Positions 19,872-30,715 of a stretch of DNA of 64,000 nt are shown in pieces. Below the pieces are notes generated by a model. The model saw only the letters and a program-made list of their open reading frames with translations, was not told the DNA's origin and ran no database searches. The position numbers and the translations under genes are program-made. How positions within the stretch are numbered: the first letter of the stretch is position 1; the number at the start of each line of letters is the position of its first letter. The DNA is from Nesterenkonia pannonica (GTDB taxonomy: Bacteria > Actinomycetota > Actinomycetes > Actinomycetales > Micrococcaceae): assembly GCF_019575955.1 (NCBI RefSeq), contig NZ_CP080575.1, forward strand, positions 310,001 through 374,000, in the 5' to 3' direction.

Positions 19872-22458
19872 CTAGTCGGTGCTTCTCACAGATCGTCTGT
19901 GCCGAGAAGCCGCCACCGTCAGAGCTACGCCCGCGAAGACGACCATTCCTGCCGCGACGATGAGCGGCAGAGCTCAGATGCGCCCGTCTGGGCGATGGCT
20001 GCAGGCACACCTCGCGTGACTGGATCGCCCCCGTCGTGGGGTGGGCAGCCGCGCCCTGGTGCTCGGCGGCTGTGCTGCCGTCTGCCGGGTCAGGATATTC
20101 CGCTGCTGCAGCGGCGAAGCCTCAGACTCGTGCTCCTGAGAAGGGGTCCCATCGTCGCAGAGGACTCTGTGACGTCGGGCTCGGAGCTGGGGTCTATTTT
20201 GTTCGGGAGCGTGTGGCGCCTCCGGCCGAGTCCTCGGCCTGGGTTTCGTCCCGTGATTCCTCTGGGCTGATGCTCGGCGTCGCGGCAGGTTCCGCCGACG
20301 GTGTCGTTGTCGTCGGCTCCTCTGCGGATGTCGGAGACGCGGCGGGCCCCTCGGAGGCGGCAGGTGCTGAGGGAAGCGTCAGGCGTCGCGGTGCTGGGCG
20401 CGTCCCCACTGTCAGTGCTGGGTGGCAAGGGAGACGACGCTGTGGGCGCAGTCGTCGGTGAGGGGTCTGGGGTTTGGGAGACCTCGGGGGTGGGTGATCC
20501 CGCAGGAGCCGGGCTCGTCGCGGAGTCTGCAGGTTCTTCTGTTGCTGGTGCAGACGGCTCAGTCGGCTCAGCGGATTCGGTGGATTCCGGCAGCTCAGTG
20601 GGCTCGACCGCACCCGGTTCGGTGGGCTCAGGTGACACCGTGGGCTCGACCGATTCAGTCTCACTGGGTTCTGTGGGTTCAGGAACGTCAGTGGGCTCAG
20701 TCGCGCTCGTCTCAGTCGGCTCCGGCGTCTCGGGTGGCTCCGGCGATGCGGTCGGGGTCGGTGCGGCGCTGGGAGCCGGTGTCTCAGTGGGCGACGGAGT
20801 GGCCGTGTCCGACGGGGTGGGCTCCTCCTCCGGTTCGGCTGGTTCGATCACGCCGCTGCCCCGAACTGATGCAGTGGCGATGTGAACCGCCGCGGCCATC
20901 TCGTCGGAAGACGGCTCTGTATTGAGCGACCTCGGCGCGGGGTCCGGATCCTGAAGTTCGGGAACTCGACCGTCAGGGCGCGAGCTGTCGAGAAATCGTC
21001 AGTGCTGGCCCCTGGGTCGTGTGGGAGGCGCTGACCGCGACGGTCTGAGCCATGACATCTGTGATCGGCTCAGCGATGTGCTCCGCGACGGAGAAATCCG
21101 TCTCGAGGTAGGCGATCAGATCCATCAGCACAGCGCTCTCCGCTTCACAGCGTGCACTGTAGGCCTCCCGGATCTCTTCTTCCGACCTGAGTTCGGACCA
21201 GCTGGAGGGCTCGTTCTGCAAGTCGATGAGGGCCTCCCAGCTCGGCCTGTCTGTCACCTCGATGTGGGTGGCACACCTCTCAGCTCCCTGTGCGCCGGGA
21301 TCTGTGGTGATGCGGGCGACGAGCGATCCGTTCTGGGTAATGGTGTGCTCGGTGCGGCGGTCAGCTGCGAAGCTTGTCAGCTGCTCGCGGGCGAACTGGT
21401 CCACAGACTCCGTCAGGATGTCTGCGACGGCGCTGCCGGACGGCATGCCCAGGATATGTTCACCGGGGACCTGGTCTGACCCAATGTCTGCGGGAGGCTG
21501 GGGAACGTTGATCTGCGCCTGGCCTGAGCTGAAGTCAATGCTGGCGTCATCAGTGGCGAACGTGGACTCGAAATCTGGCGGATCCTGGTCAGGCTGTTCT
21601 ATGTCGAACCCGTCGGTTCCCCAAGGAGCCCATTGGATGATCGGAGGCTCATCCGGGGCTCTACGTTGGCCTCCGCCACCTGAAGGGAAGCCATCATGAC
21701 GGAGGAAAGGAGCGGGCTCTTAAGTTCGACCTGGACGTTCTCCAGCGAGCTCTCCAGCTGAGGACCGTCCTCGTCCAGAACAGCGGAGGAGCTGACCGCC
21801 TCGATGCCCAGCCGAAGCTCGCTCACCACCTGCTCATGAGTGTCCGTCTGAACGAGCCACCACGGAGCATCCCACCCGTGGGGCTCATCGAAAGGTTCGG
21901 TGTAAGCCTGGGCGTCGGGATCCTCGATCGAGAGCAGCTCGATGGGGTCATCGTCGCCCGGGGAGGAAGGTGCTCGCCGATGCGATTGCCCGGGGACATC
22001 ATCAGTCGTGAGGTGACATCCACTTCTACCGCGGGAGCCCCAGGGTCGGACTCGGACGGTGCGATGCCCATGGCGGTGGCCAGTGCGTACCCGTTCTCTT
22101 CGGTCAGTGCGCGCTCCTCGCCAGGCCCCACCCGGACATAGCCCTCTGGTCCTAGGATCGGATGACCGTCGTCAATCGTGGCCGATGCCCACTGTGAATC
22201 GCCGGGGACCACGGTGCGGGAGTCATCACCCGGGCTCTCGCGCGACGTCCCTGCGTCGAGTTCCTCGGAGTACTCCGCAGAGCCGCTTTCGACCGCGACC
22301 CACTGGCTGTGCGCGTGCGCCCAAGGCTGCGGGTCTTCGTCGGCGGATGAGGTCGGCACCGGAGCTGCGGCCGAGAACGTCGCCGAGGCTGTCAGCGTGC
22401 TCAGGGCCACGGCCGCGGCAGACGCCGCTGTCCAGCCACGAGACCAGCGGCCCGTCAT
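19872..22458 (-). CDS. Sortase-anchored surface protein with Pro/Thr/Glu-rich stalk
   Basis: Joining frames gives one protein of about 860 residues. It starts MTGRWSRGWTAASAAAVALS with a signal peptide ending near ATFSAAAP (an in-frame GTG at 22470 is an alternative). A folded ectodomain follows to about 20900 with no family I recognise; it contains many Asp/Glu and four Cys. Then comes a stalk of about 150 residues made of PEPTE/PSETE-like repeats. The C-terminus has IAQTGA, a hydrophobic helix (LIVAAGMVVFAGVALTVAA) and a basic end (RHRRS), the layout of a sortase substrate with an actinobacterial LAxTG-type signal. Frame errors lie near 21980, 21640, 20985, 20350, 20150 and 19970. Confidence 0.65.
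20420..20860 (-). repeat. Low-complexity Pro/Thr/Glu/Ser stalk repeats
   Basis: This stretch encodes repeated EPTE, SPEPTEP and TPSPTETP-type units within the surface protein. It is read on the minus strand and shows strong short-period repetition in DNA, such as TCAGTGGGCTC-like units on the plus strand. It is a likely wall-spanning stalk and a potential site of length variation. Confidence 0.75.
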
Positions 22459-22694
22459 GAATCCTTGCACTGTGTCTGCACCTCTCCGCCGCGGCCGGTC
22501 ATTCCGACAAGCAGACAATACAGGTTTTGAAGAGGAAAAATTCGGCAAACACACAGTTTCGGGAATTGTCTGCAGAATCGCGAAGGCCGTCTCGGGACGA
22601 TCGCCCGGGATTGGGTTTTGCGCTTAAGGCATTGTCGTGCGGCGAGCTCCTATTGTGACGCGGCGCCTGCTGCGGGAGGTCCACCTGACGTAGC

Positions 22695-23684
22695 ATGGCC
22701 AGCATGGGCCCCGCCGCCGTCAGCGACCCGACGCCACCGGGCCAGGAAGCTGGCGAGACCAGGCACATGCGACAGTCAGAAGCAGCCGTTTCACGAGGCG
22801 GAAGGGACTCCACCGTCGAATCTCATGCGGGCGCACAGCCCGTCCTGCAGCGCATGGTGCACATTTCGCGGCCCGTTCTGTGGGTCAACACCATCGGTCC
22901 CGTGGTCCTGGCCATGTGGCTGGCCGGTCACCTGTGGGACTGGGGTGCCCTGGCGCTGCTCCTCTGGCTGACGCTGCCGTTCAACCTTCTCATCTACGGC
23001 GTCAACGACATCTTCGACCAAGACACGGACGCGCTGAACCCGCGCAAGGGCACCCTCGAAGGGGCCCGCATCGTGTCGGGCGAGGTGCGGCCGATCTGGG
23101 TGGGCGTCCTGGTCACCAACATCCCGTTCCTGGCGTACTTCCTGTGGACGCTTCCCGCTGATGCGCTGCTGTGGATGGGGCTCTACCTGCTCATCTTCAT
23201 CTTCTACTCCGCACCGCCCCTGCGGTTCAAGGCCCGTGCCTACCTGGACTCCCTCAGCAACGCCGCCTATGCCTTTCCGATGGTGTTCGTGCCCATGGCG
23301 CTGGGAACCAGCCCGGTCTGGGCGGCTGCTCTGGCACTGATGGCATGGAGCGCGGCCAAGCACACTTTCGACGCAGTCCAGGACATCGATGAGGACGAGG
23401 CCGCCGGCATTGTCACCACGGCCGTTCGGCTGGGCGTGCGCGGAGTGGTGCTCTGGAGCGGCATCTGGTGGGCGGTGTCCACCGTCGGCTTTGCGCTGGT
23501 CAACCTTCCGGTGGCGGTGGTGAACGCGCTCATCAGCGGGTGGCTGCTCTACAGGCTGTTCCGATCTCCCTCCGTCGACACCGCCCACGGCCTCTACCGA
23601 TACTCCATTGCCTTTCCCTACGTGGCAGGGGCAGTGGCGGGCGTTCAGCTGGCTGCCGCGCTCCTTCTGGGGTGGTACCCATGA
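22695..23684 (+). CDS. crtEb: UbiA-family prenyltransferase (lycopene elongase type)
   Basis: The product has up to 329 residues and eight or nine helices. The first prenyl-diphosphate motif is YGVNDIFDQDTDALNPRKG (NDxxDxxxD), the second VQDIDEDEAAGI (DxxxDE-like). The phrase ISRPVLWVNTIGPVVLAMWL is typical of carotenoid-type UbiA enzymes such as lycopene elongase, which adds C5 units to lycopene on the way to C50 carotenoids. It is translationally coupled (ATGA) to a CrtI-type oxidoreductase, which supports that reading. The start could be a later ATG, because the first 50 residues are not family-like. The frame is intact. Confidence 0.8.
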   Translation: MASMGPAAVSDPTPPGQEAGETRHMRQSEAAVSRGGRDSTVESHAGAQPVLQRMVHISRPVLWVNTIGPVVLAMWLAGHLWDWGALALLLWLTLPFNLLIYGVNDIFDQDTDALNPRKGTLEGARIVSGEVRPIWVGVLVTNIPFLAYFLWTLPADALLWMGLYLLIFIFYSAPPLRFKARAYLDSLSNAAYAFPMVFVPMALGTSPVWAAALALMAWSAAKHTFDAVQDIDEDEAAGIVTTAVRLGVRGVVLWSGIWWAVSTVGFALVNLPVAVVNALISGWLLYRLFRSPSVDTAHGLYRYSIAFPYVAGAVAGVQLAAALLLGWYP

Positions 23685-25116
23685 GCCGCATCGCAGTGAT
23701 CGGCGGGGAGTGGGCGGCCTCACGGCAGCGTTGCTCTCCGCCTGGGCGGGGCATTCGGTCACCCTGCTGGAAGCAGCTCCCACCCTGGGCGGCAAAAGCC
23801 ACCGGATCGAGGTGGGCGGCCAGCGCGTCGACACCGGACCATCCCTGTTCACCTTTCCGGCCGTGTGGCAGGAGCTGCTGCGCCGCCTGGACAGCTCCAG
23901 CGGGAACACGGCCGCGCCTACTGAGGAGACCGCGGGGCTGCATCTTGAACAGCTGACGGAGGTGGGTCAGTACTACTTCCGCGGGCAGGCCTGTTCCCTT
24001 CCGGTCCCGCCGGGGCACCCTGGCACCCCGCGTGGGAGCGGTTCGTGGAGATGCACGGGCCGATCGGCCCCGACGTCACCCAACTGCTGACCACTGCGGT
24101 CATGGATCCCGCCGCGCGTCCTTCACTGGCCCGCCTAGGGAGCCTGTACGGGCGTCGGCTGACCACCCGCAGCTACCTCGACAGTCTCACCTGGATGCCC
24201 GAGGGCCTCCGCGAGGTGATCGCCATCCACACGCTCAATGCGGGGTGGGCCCATCCCGCACGCCAGCCCTCTACGCCAGCATGCCAAGCGGTGATGGCCG
24301 AAGAGGGAGTGTGGGTGCCGCAGGGCGGCATATATGAACTCATACGAGCCCTGGAGCGGCTGGCGCGTGCCGCGGGGTGGATATCCGGCTCGACGAGCCG
24401 GTCCTGCGCGTGAAGCGCGGCGAGGTGGAGACCGCGCAGCAGGTGCACCGGGCGGATGCCGTGGTCAGCGGCCTGGATGCTCACCGCCTCGGGGGCTGCT
24501 GAACGATCGCGCACCGCGTCCGCCGCGGAAGCTGTCCTGCTCAGCGATTGCGGTGTACTCCTCGCTCAAGCGGCCCCTGCCGGAGGGCATGCCGCGGCAC
24601 AGTGTGGTGCTGCCCGACGACCCGTCGGAGCTCTACGCAAGCTTGGAGGCTCAGCGTGAGCCCGACCAGACCATGGCGTTCCTGAACTACTATCCGCAGT
24701 CGGATCCCGGTCCGAATACTGCGGATACGCTCGCGGTGCTGCTGACCTCGCCCTCGAACGGACGGCGCTACGACCTGGACAGCGAATTCGTCGACCGGGA
24801 GCTCCGGCGCGTGTGGAGCACGGTGGGACTGCCCGAAGGGTTCGACGCGTTTGCCGCAGAGACGACCATCTTGGACCCGGAGCACTTCAGCCGCGCCGGG
24901 TCCTCCGGGGCGCCCTCTATGGGCCGATTCGGCCTCTGTGGATGAGCGGGCCCATGCATCGTCCCTCGCATCGCAGCCTGACGAGGCCGTGGCTGTGGCG
25001 CGTCGGCGCCTCAGTCCACCCTGGAGGCGGCCTGCTTAACCGTGATGGGCGGGGCCATGATCACAACGCACGGGCTGCTCCGCGCACTGGGTCCGGCTGA
25101 GCGCACCGGCCGCTGA
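23681..25116 (+). CDS. CrtI-family carotenoid desaturase/oxidoreductase
   Basis: The product has about 475 residues of FAD-dependent phytoene-desaturase-like protein. The N-terminus is [19 protein letters not shown] after correcting one missing G, with the dinucleotide-binding fold. [20 protein letters not shown] is the conserved second region, and the C-terminal FAD motif is VHPGGGLP, then [15 protein letters not shown]. Substrate could be an acyclic C40/C50 carotenoid (CrtI or CrtD type); the coupled prenyltransferase favours the latter. There are at least eight frame errors. The one at 25034-25040 (GCTTAAC) becomes LPAVMGG when GCCGGC is restored. Confidence 0.82.
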
Positions 25117-25180
25117 GGCCGCGCCCTGACGCGGGGCATGTGAGACGGCGATTTTATGCGCAGCGGCAGGTGCTTTTGGG

Positions 25181-26284
25181 CTATTTGTTCCGCCCGCGGG
25201 CGGCAACGCGCCACCGGTCGATGATGGCGCCACCGGCTGTCACGGTGACTTCATCGACGAGGTTCATCGCAAGACACACGTGGTTGGGAATGACCCGCAG
25301 GCGCTCACCCAATGCGGGCAGGGTCACGTCGGGTGGCCATACGACGGTGGCATGATGCTCCGAGAGCGCAGTGATGCGGGCGTCGAGGTGGTCCATCACC
25401 CTGCCGAAGCCCGTTGCCCACGCTGGTCGGTCGCTGCCCAGAATCTTGCTGCCCGCATCGAGGACCGCTCGTCGCGGCATGCCGTGCGTGCCCTCATGCT
25501 TAGGCTGACAACTGTGGCCGCGACGGTGAGCGCAATGTCCTCCGGCGTGCACCGTTCCAACTCAAGCTGCTGGGCGTCACCGAACACATAAACACCGGGT
25601 CTGACCTCTGTGACGAGGAGGGGCCCGTCAGGGTGGCCGTGGGCGTGGACCCTCCGCTGAGACGCTCCACATGGAACCCCGCGTTGGTGAGCAGGTTCGA
25701 GGCTGCGGCGAGAGCGGCCTCCTCCTGCTCTGCAGCCTTGATCGGCATACCGGGCGCGTAGCTGTGGCCGGGGAACGTGAAGATGCCCGCCACGTGCAGC
25801 CCGGCGGCCGCGGCTGATTCGGCAACGGCAACGGCGGCTTCCGGCGCGATCCCGCTTCGATGGTGGCCGCTGTCGATCTCCAAAAGGACGTCCATCTGGT
25901 AAGCGTCGGCTCCCATGGACTGCGCCATCATCTCCGCTGCCTCTGGGAGTCCACTCCGACAGCAAGGCGGATGTCGGCGTGCAGCAGACGTCGCAGTCGT
26001 TCGGCCTTCTGAGGTCCGACCCACAAGGGATACGCGATGAACACGTCGTCTGCGCCGTGCTCCGCGAAGACTTCGGCTTCTCCAACGGTTGCGACGGTGA
26101 GGCCGACAGCCCCGGCTGAACGCTGCAGGGCTGCTATCTCCGGCACCTTGTGCGTCTTGGCGTGAGGCCGAAGATCCAGCCCTTTGGTGCGGACCGTGGC
26201 GGCCATACGGTCGATATTGCGCACCAGCACGTCCCTGTCGATCAGGATTTCTGGTGTGTCGATGCTTTCAGGGATCAGGTGCAT
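25181..26284 (-). CDS. D-threonine aldolase / D-serine dehydratase-like PLP enzyme
   Basis: The product has about 365 residues of alanine-racemase-like fold III. It starts [20 protein letters not shown], with the PLP lysine in [17 protein letters not shown] and the zinc ligands in [14 protein letters not shown] (HxC). These residues define the eukaryotic-type D-serine dehydratase and low-specificity D-threonine aldolase group. Frame errors lie near 25945 and 25670. At 25498-25505 the minus strand reads GCCTAAGC; restoring GCCGGC gives [20 protein letters not shown] in one frame. It is divergent from pyc. Confidence 0.85.
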
Positions 26285-26472
26285 GCGGTTCCTTCCCTCT
26301 GCGTCGGCCGCAGCCTGTCAGCGGCTGCCTGGTCGGAGTCTAACGGCGAGATTCCACGTCCTCAGAGGATCAGCCGACGGCCCCGGCATCGTTGACCACT
26401 CCCGCCCGGTACTATCACCCCAACGTCGCCACAATGACGTGGCGGCGCCACCATGTAAGGGAGACCGCAGTC

Positions 26473-29400
26473 ATGTTCTCGAAGATCCTTGTCGCCAATC
26501 GCGGAGAGATCGCCATCCGGGCCCTGCGCGCCGGCGTCGAACTCGGGGCTCGCACCGTCGCCGTGTATCCGCACGAGGACCGGAACTCCTTCCACCGCCA
26601 GAAGTCTGACGAGGCCTACCGGATCGGCGAAGAGGGCCACGCGGTTCGCGCCTACCTGAACATCGAGGAGATCATCCGCGTCGCCAAGGACGCCGAGGTG
26701 GACGCCATCTACCCCGGCTACGGCTTCCTCTCCGAGAACCCCGACCTGGCCCGCGCCTGCGAAGCCGCCGGCATCACATTCATCGGCCCGCCCGCCGACG
26801 TCCTGGAGTCGACCGGCGACAAGGTCAAAGCTCTCCGGGCCGCCAAGGAAGCCGGAGTGCCGGTCCTGCAGAGCTCCGAACCCTCCACCGACACCGAAGA
26901 GCTGACCTGCGCCGCCGAGGAGATCGGCTTCCCCATCTTCGTCAAAGCTGTCGTAAGCGGCGGCGGTCGCGGCATGCGCCGGGTGGACACCCGCGAAGAC
27001 CTCGCGGAAGCGCTGCGCTCGGCCATGCATGAGGCCGAGACCGCGTTCGGCAACGCCACCGTCTTCCTCGAGCAGGCCGTCATCCGCCCCCGCCACATCG
27101 AGGTCCAGATTCTCGCCGACGCAGAGGGCAATGTGGTCCACCTCTTCGAGCGCGACTGCTCGCTGCAGCGCCGCTACCAGAAGGTCGTGGAGATCGCTCC
27201 CGCCCCCAGCTGGATGAGGGCATCCGGCAGGCGCTGCACCGGGACGCCGTCGCCTTCGCCAAGGCCATGGACTACCGCAATGCTTAAGCACTGTGGAGTT
27301 CCTCGTGGACACCGCCGGGGAGCGCGCCGGGCAGCACGTGTTCATCGAGATGAACCCGCGCATCCAGGTCGAGCACACGGTCACCGAGGAGATCACCGAC
27401 ATCGACCTGGTCGCCGCCCAGATGCGCATCGCCGCAGGGGAGACCCTCGAGGACCTCGACATCCGCCAGGAGGATCTGCGCGTCCGCGGGTCCGCCATGC
27501 AGTGCCGGATCACCACCGAAGACCCGCCAATGACTTCCGCCCCGACATCGGCACGGTCACCGTCTACCGTTCCGTAAGCGGCTCCGGCATTCGGCTCGAC
27601 GGCGGCACGATCTACACCGGCGCAGAGATCAGCCCGCACTTCGACTCGATGCTGGTGAAGCTCACTGCCCGCGGGCGCGACCACCAGACCGCCATCGCCC
27701 GGGCCCGCCGCGCTCTCTCGGAGTTCCGCATCCGCGGCGTCGCCACCAACATCCCGTTCCTGCTCAACGTGCTGGACTCAGAGGAGTTCATCGCCGGGGA
27801 CGTGGCCACTGACTTCATCGACGCCCACCCCGAGCTGGCCACGATCAACCGCTCCCAGGACCGCGGCTCCAAAGCCCTGCAGTACCTGGCGGACATCACG
27901 GTCAACCAGCCCCACGGCCCGCGGGTCGAAGGCATCGATCCGCGGGACAAGCTTCCGCGCTTCCCCGGGGACAAGACCGACGAACCGGACCGGAGCCCGT
28001 TCGACGGCCCCTCAGATCACCCCAAGCCGGATGGGTGGCGCCAGGTGCTCCTCGCCGAGGGTCCGGAGGGCTTCGCCAAGAGGCTGCGTGAGCAGACCGC
28101 CCTCGCCGTCACCGACACCACCTTCCGCGATGCCCACCAGTCGCTGCTCGCCACCCGGGTGCGCACCCGTGACCTGCTGGCGGCCGCCCCGCCGTCGCGC
28201 ACGTGACCCCGGGGCTGCTCTCGGCGGAGGCCTGGGGCGGCGCCACCTACGACGTCGCGCTGCGGTTCCTCTCTGAGGATCCCTGGGATCGGCTGCGTCT
28301 GCTGCGCGCGGAGCTGCCGAACATCCCGATCCAGATGCTGCTGCGCGGGCGCAACACCGTGGGATACACGCCCTACCCCTTGAGGTGACCGACGCCTTCG
28401 TCGCTGAGGCGGCCGCCACGGGGTGGACATCTTCCGGATCTTCGACGCGCTCAATGATGCGGACCAGATCATCCCGGCCATCGAGGCGGTCCGCAGGACC
28501 GGCACCGCGGTGGCCGAGGCCGCCCTCTGCTACACCGGCAACCTCTCCGATCCGGACGAGGACCTCTACACCCTGGACTACTACCTCGGCCTGGCCGAGC
28601 AGCTGGTCGACGCAAGCGCTCACATCCTCGCGATCAAGGATATGGTAGGCCTCCTGCGGCCTGCCGCCGCGAAGACCCTGGTCACCGCGCTGCGGGAGCG
28701 CTTCGAGGTGCCCGTGCACCTGCACACCCATGACACCGCGGCGGGCAGCTGGCTACGCTGCTGGCTGCCGCAGAGGCCGGAGTCGACGCCGTGGACGTGG
28801 CGGTGGCCTCCATGGCCGCGACCACGTCCCAGCCGCCTGCCTCCGCGCTGGTCGCCGCTCTGGAGCACACCGAGCGCGACACGGGGCTCGGCCTGGAAGC
28901 GGCCGCCTCGATGGAGCCCTACTGGGAGGCCGTGCGTTCGATCTACACGCCGTTCGAGTCGGGGCTCCCAGCCCCACCGGCCGGGTCTACCGGCACGAGA
29001 TCCCGGGAGGGCAGCTGTCCAACCTGCGCCAGCAGGCCATCGCCTTGGGCCTGGGGAGCGGTTCGAAAGCATCGAGGACATGTACCACGCGGCTGACACC
29101 ATGCTGGGGCGGTTGGTGAAGGTCACCCCGTCGTCGAAGGTGGTCGGCGACTTGGCGCTGCAGCTGGTCGGGATGGACGCGGATCCCGAAGAGTTCGAAG
29201 CCGACCCGCAGAGCTTCGACCTGCCCGATTCAGTGATCCAGTTCCTCGCCGGGCAGCTCGGGGATCCGCCCGGGGCTGGCCCGAGCCGTTCCGCACCAAG
29301 GCGCTGGAGGGCCGCACGGTCAAGCCTCTGGATCAGAAGCTCAGCGAAGAGGACTCGAAGGCGTTGGCCTCAGAGGACGCCGCGGAGCGGCGCCGCACCC

Positions 29401-29916
29401 TGAACCGGCTGCTGTTCCCGGGACCGACCAAGGACTTCGAGGACGCCCGGGAGAAGTACGGCGATGTCCAAGTGCTGCATACGCGTGACTTCCTCTACGG
29501 GATGCGCACCGGCTACGAGCACGTCATCTCCCTCGGCAAGGGTGTACGGCTGCTCGTCACGCTGCAGACCATCTCGGACCCTGATGCCAAGGGTATGCGG
29601 ACCGTCATGTGCACTCTCAACGGTCAGGCCCGCCAGGTCGGTGCCCGGGACGACTCCGTGGAGGCCACGGTCGCGGCGGCAGAGAAGGCGGACTCCTCCG
29701 ACCAGGGCCACGTGGCGGCCCCTTCGCCGGGGCGGTCACGCTGACGGTCGAGGAGGGGACACGGTTGAGGCTGGGCAGAACGTGGCCACCATCGAGGCGA
29801 TGAAGATGGAGGCCGGGATCACCGCCCACGTCGCAGGCACGGTGACGCGGGCGGTGATCAGCGGTGTGCAGCGGGTCGACGCCGGTGACCTGCTCCTCGT
29901 CGTCAGTGAGAGCTGA
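26473..29916 (+). CDS. pyc: Pyruvate carboxylase
   Basis: The product has about 1,135 residues, the normal length. It adds bicarbonate to pyruvate to make oxaloacetate in the cytoplasm. The order is biotin carboxylase ([23 protein letters not shown]-grasp [29 protein letters not shown]), carboxyltransferase ([35 protein letters not shown]), the PYC/OADA region, and the biotinyl end with EAMKMEA. About ten single-base deletions break the frame, mostly in C or G runs. Corrupted GCCGGC sites are at 26953, 27282, 27574, 28612 and 28645; they change VAGGGGRG, YRNAGTVEF, YRSAGGSG, VDAGAH and KDMAGLL. I regard the gene as intact. Confidence 0.95.
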
Positions 29917-29933
29917 GGAGCCTGACTCTCGGC

Positions 29934-30715
29934 TCACGTGTCGGGAGGCGCGGACGTCCCGTCATGCCGGCCCTCGAGGGCGGACCGCACCGTGTCCAGG
30001 ACGGCCCGCTGGCCGGAGCTGAGGTAGTCCGTCGTGTGCTGGCTGAACCACGCGTCCGGCGGGGCAGGGAGCTCGGGCGCGTCCTGGGCGGCGAGTTCAG
30101 CCACGACAGGCAGGAACAGCTCAGTGATCTGCTCAGCGAGAGCCATGATCTCTTCACGCGACGCCTCGTCGTCAAGGTCCGCCCACGCTGTCATCGCAGC
30201 CGCGGCGGTCGAGGCCCGGTGCGGGTGGCTGAGCAGCTCATAGATCGCGGTCAGGTAGCCCTGGCCCTGGCTGCCCATCAGATGCATCAGCAGCAGAGTG
30301 TGGTCGCGATCGACGGATGCTGCGCTTCCCGTCAGGCCAGAGCGGAGCAGGAGATGGTGGAATGACGCGATCTGAGGGGGAAGATCCGGCAGCGCCTCGT
30401 ACTGTCTGAGATGAGCGAGAAGCTCTCGCTGGTGAGTGAGACGGTCGATCTGCGATGCGAACTCTGCGTCCAGGGCGTCGAACACCTCAGCGGGCGGCGG
30501 TTCGGTTCCCTCGAGCATGGTGGAGATCTGCGGCAGTGAGAATCCCAGATCGGCCAGGCGGCGAATGCGGAGGACTGTGACCAGCGCATGGGTGCCGTAG
30601 TCCCGGTATCCGTTGCTTGACCGCTCCGGCTCCTCCAGCAGGCCGATCTGGTGGTAGTGCCGCAGTGCCCGCACGGTGATGCTTAAGCCAGGCTGGCGAG
30701 TTCGCTGCTACGCAT
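29934..30715 (-). CDS. MerR-family transcriptional regulator
   Basis: The product has about 260 residues. The MerR HTH starts MRSSELASLAG-ITVRALRH and continues YHQIGLLEEPERSSNGYRDY. The C-terminal part is long (about 140 residues after the dimer helix) and resembles TipA/MerR proteins with a putative ligand domain. The break at 30681-30688 (GCTTAAGC) is removed by GCCGGC, giving SLAGITVRAL. It overlaps the end of the MFS gene by 8 bp, so the two form an operon and the MerR protein probably controls the exporter. Confidence 0.88.

Noticed and set aside
22791-23909. Minus-strand open frame of 372 codons opposite the carotenoid genes
   Set aside because: Composition (His/Gln/Arg/Asp) is that of an antisense shadow and the plus-strand gene is well supported.
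26362-27684. Minus-strand open frame of 440 codons opposite pyc
   Set aside because: Antisense to pyruvate carboxylase; no conserved motif.
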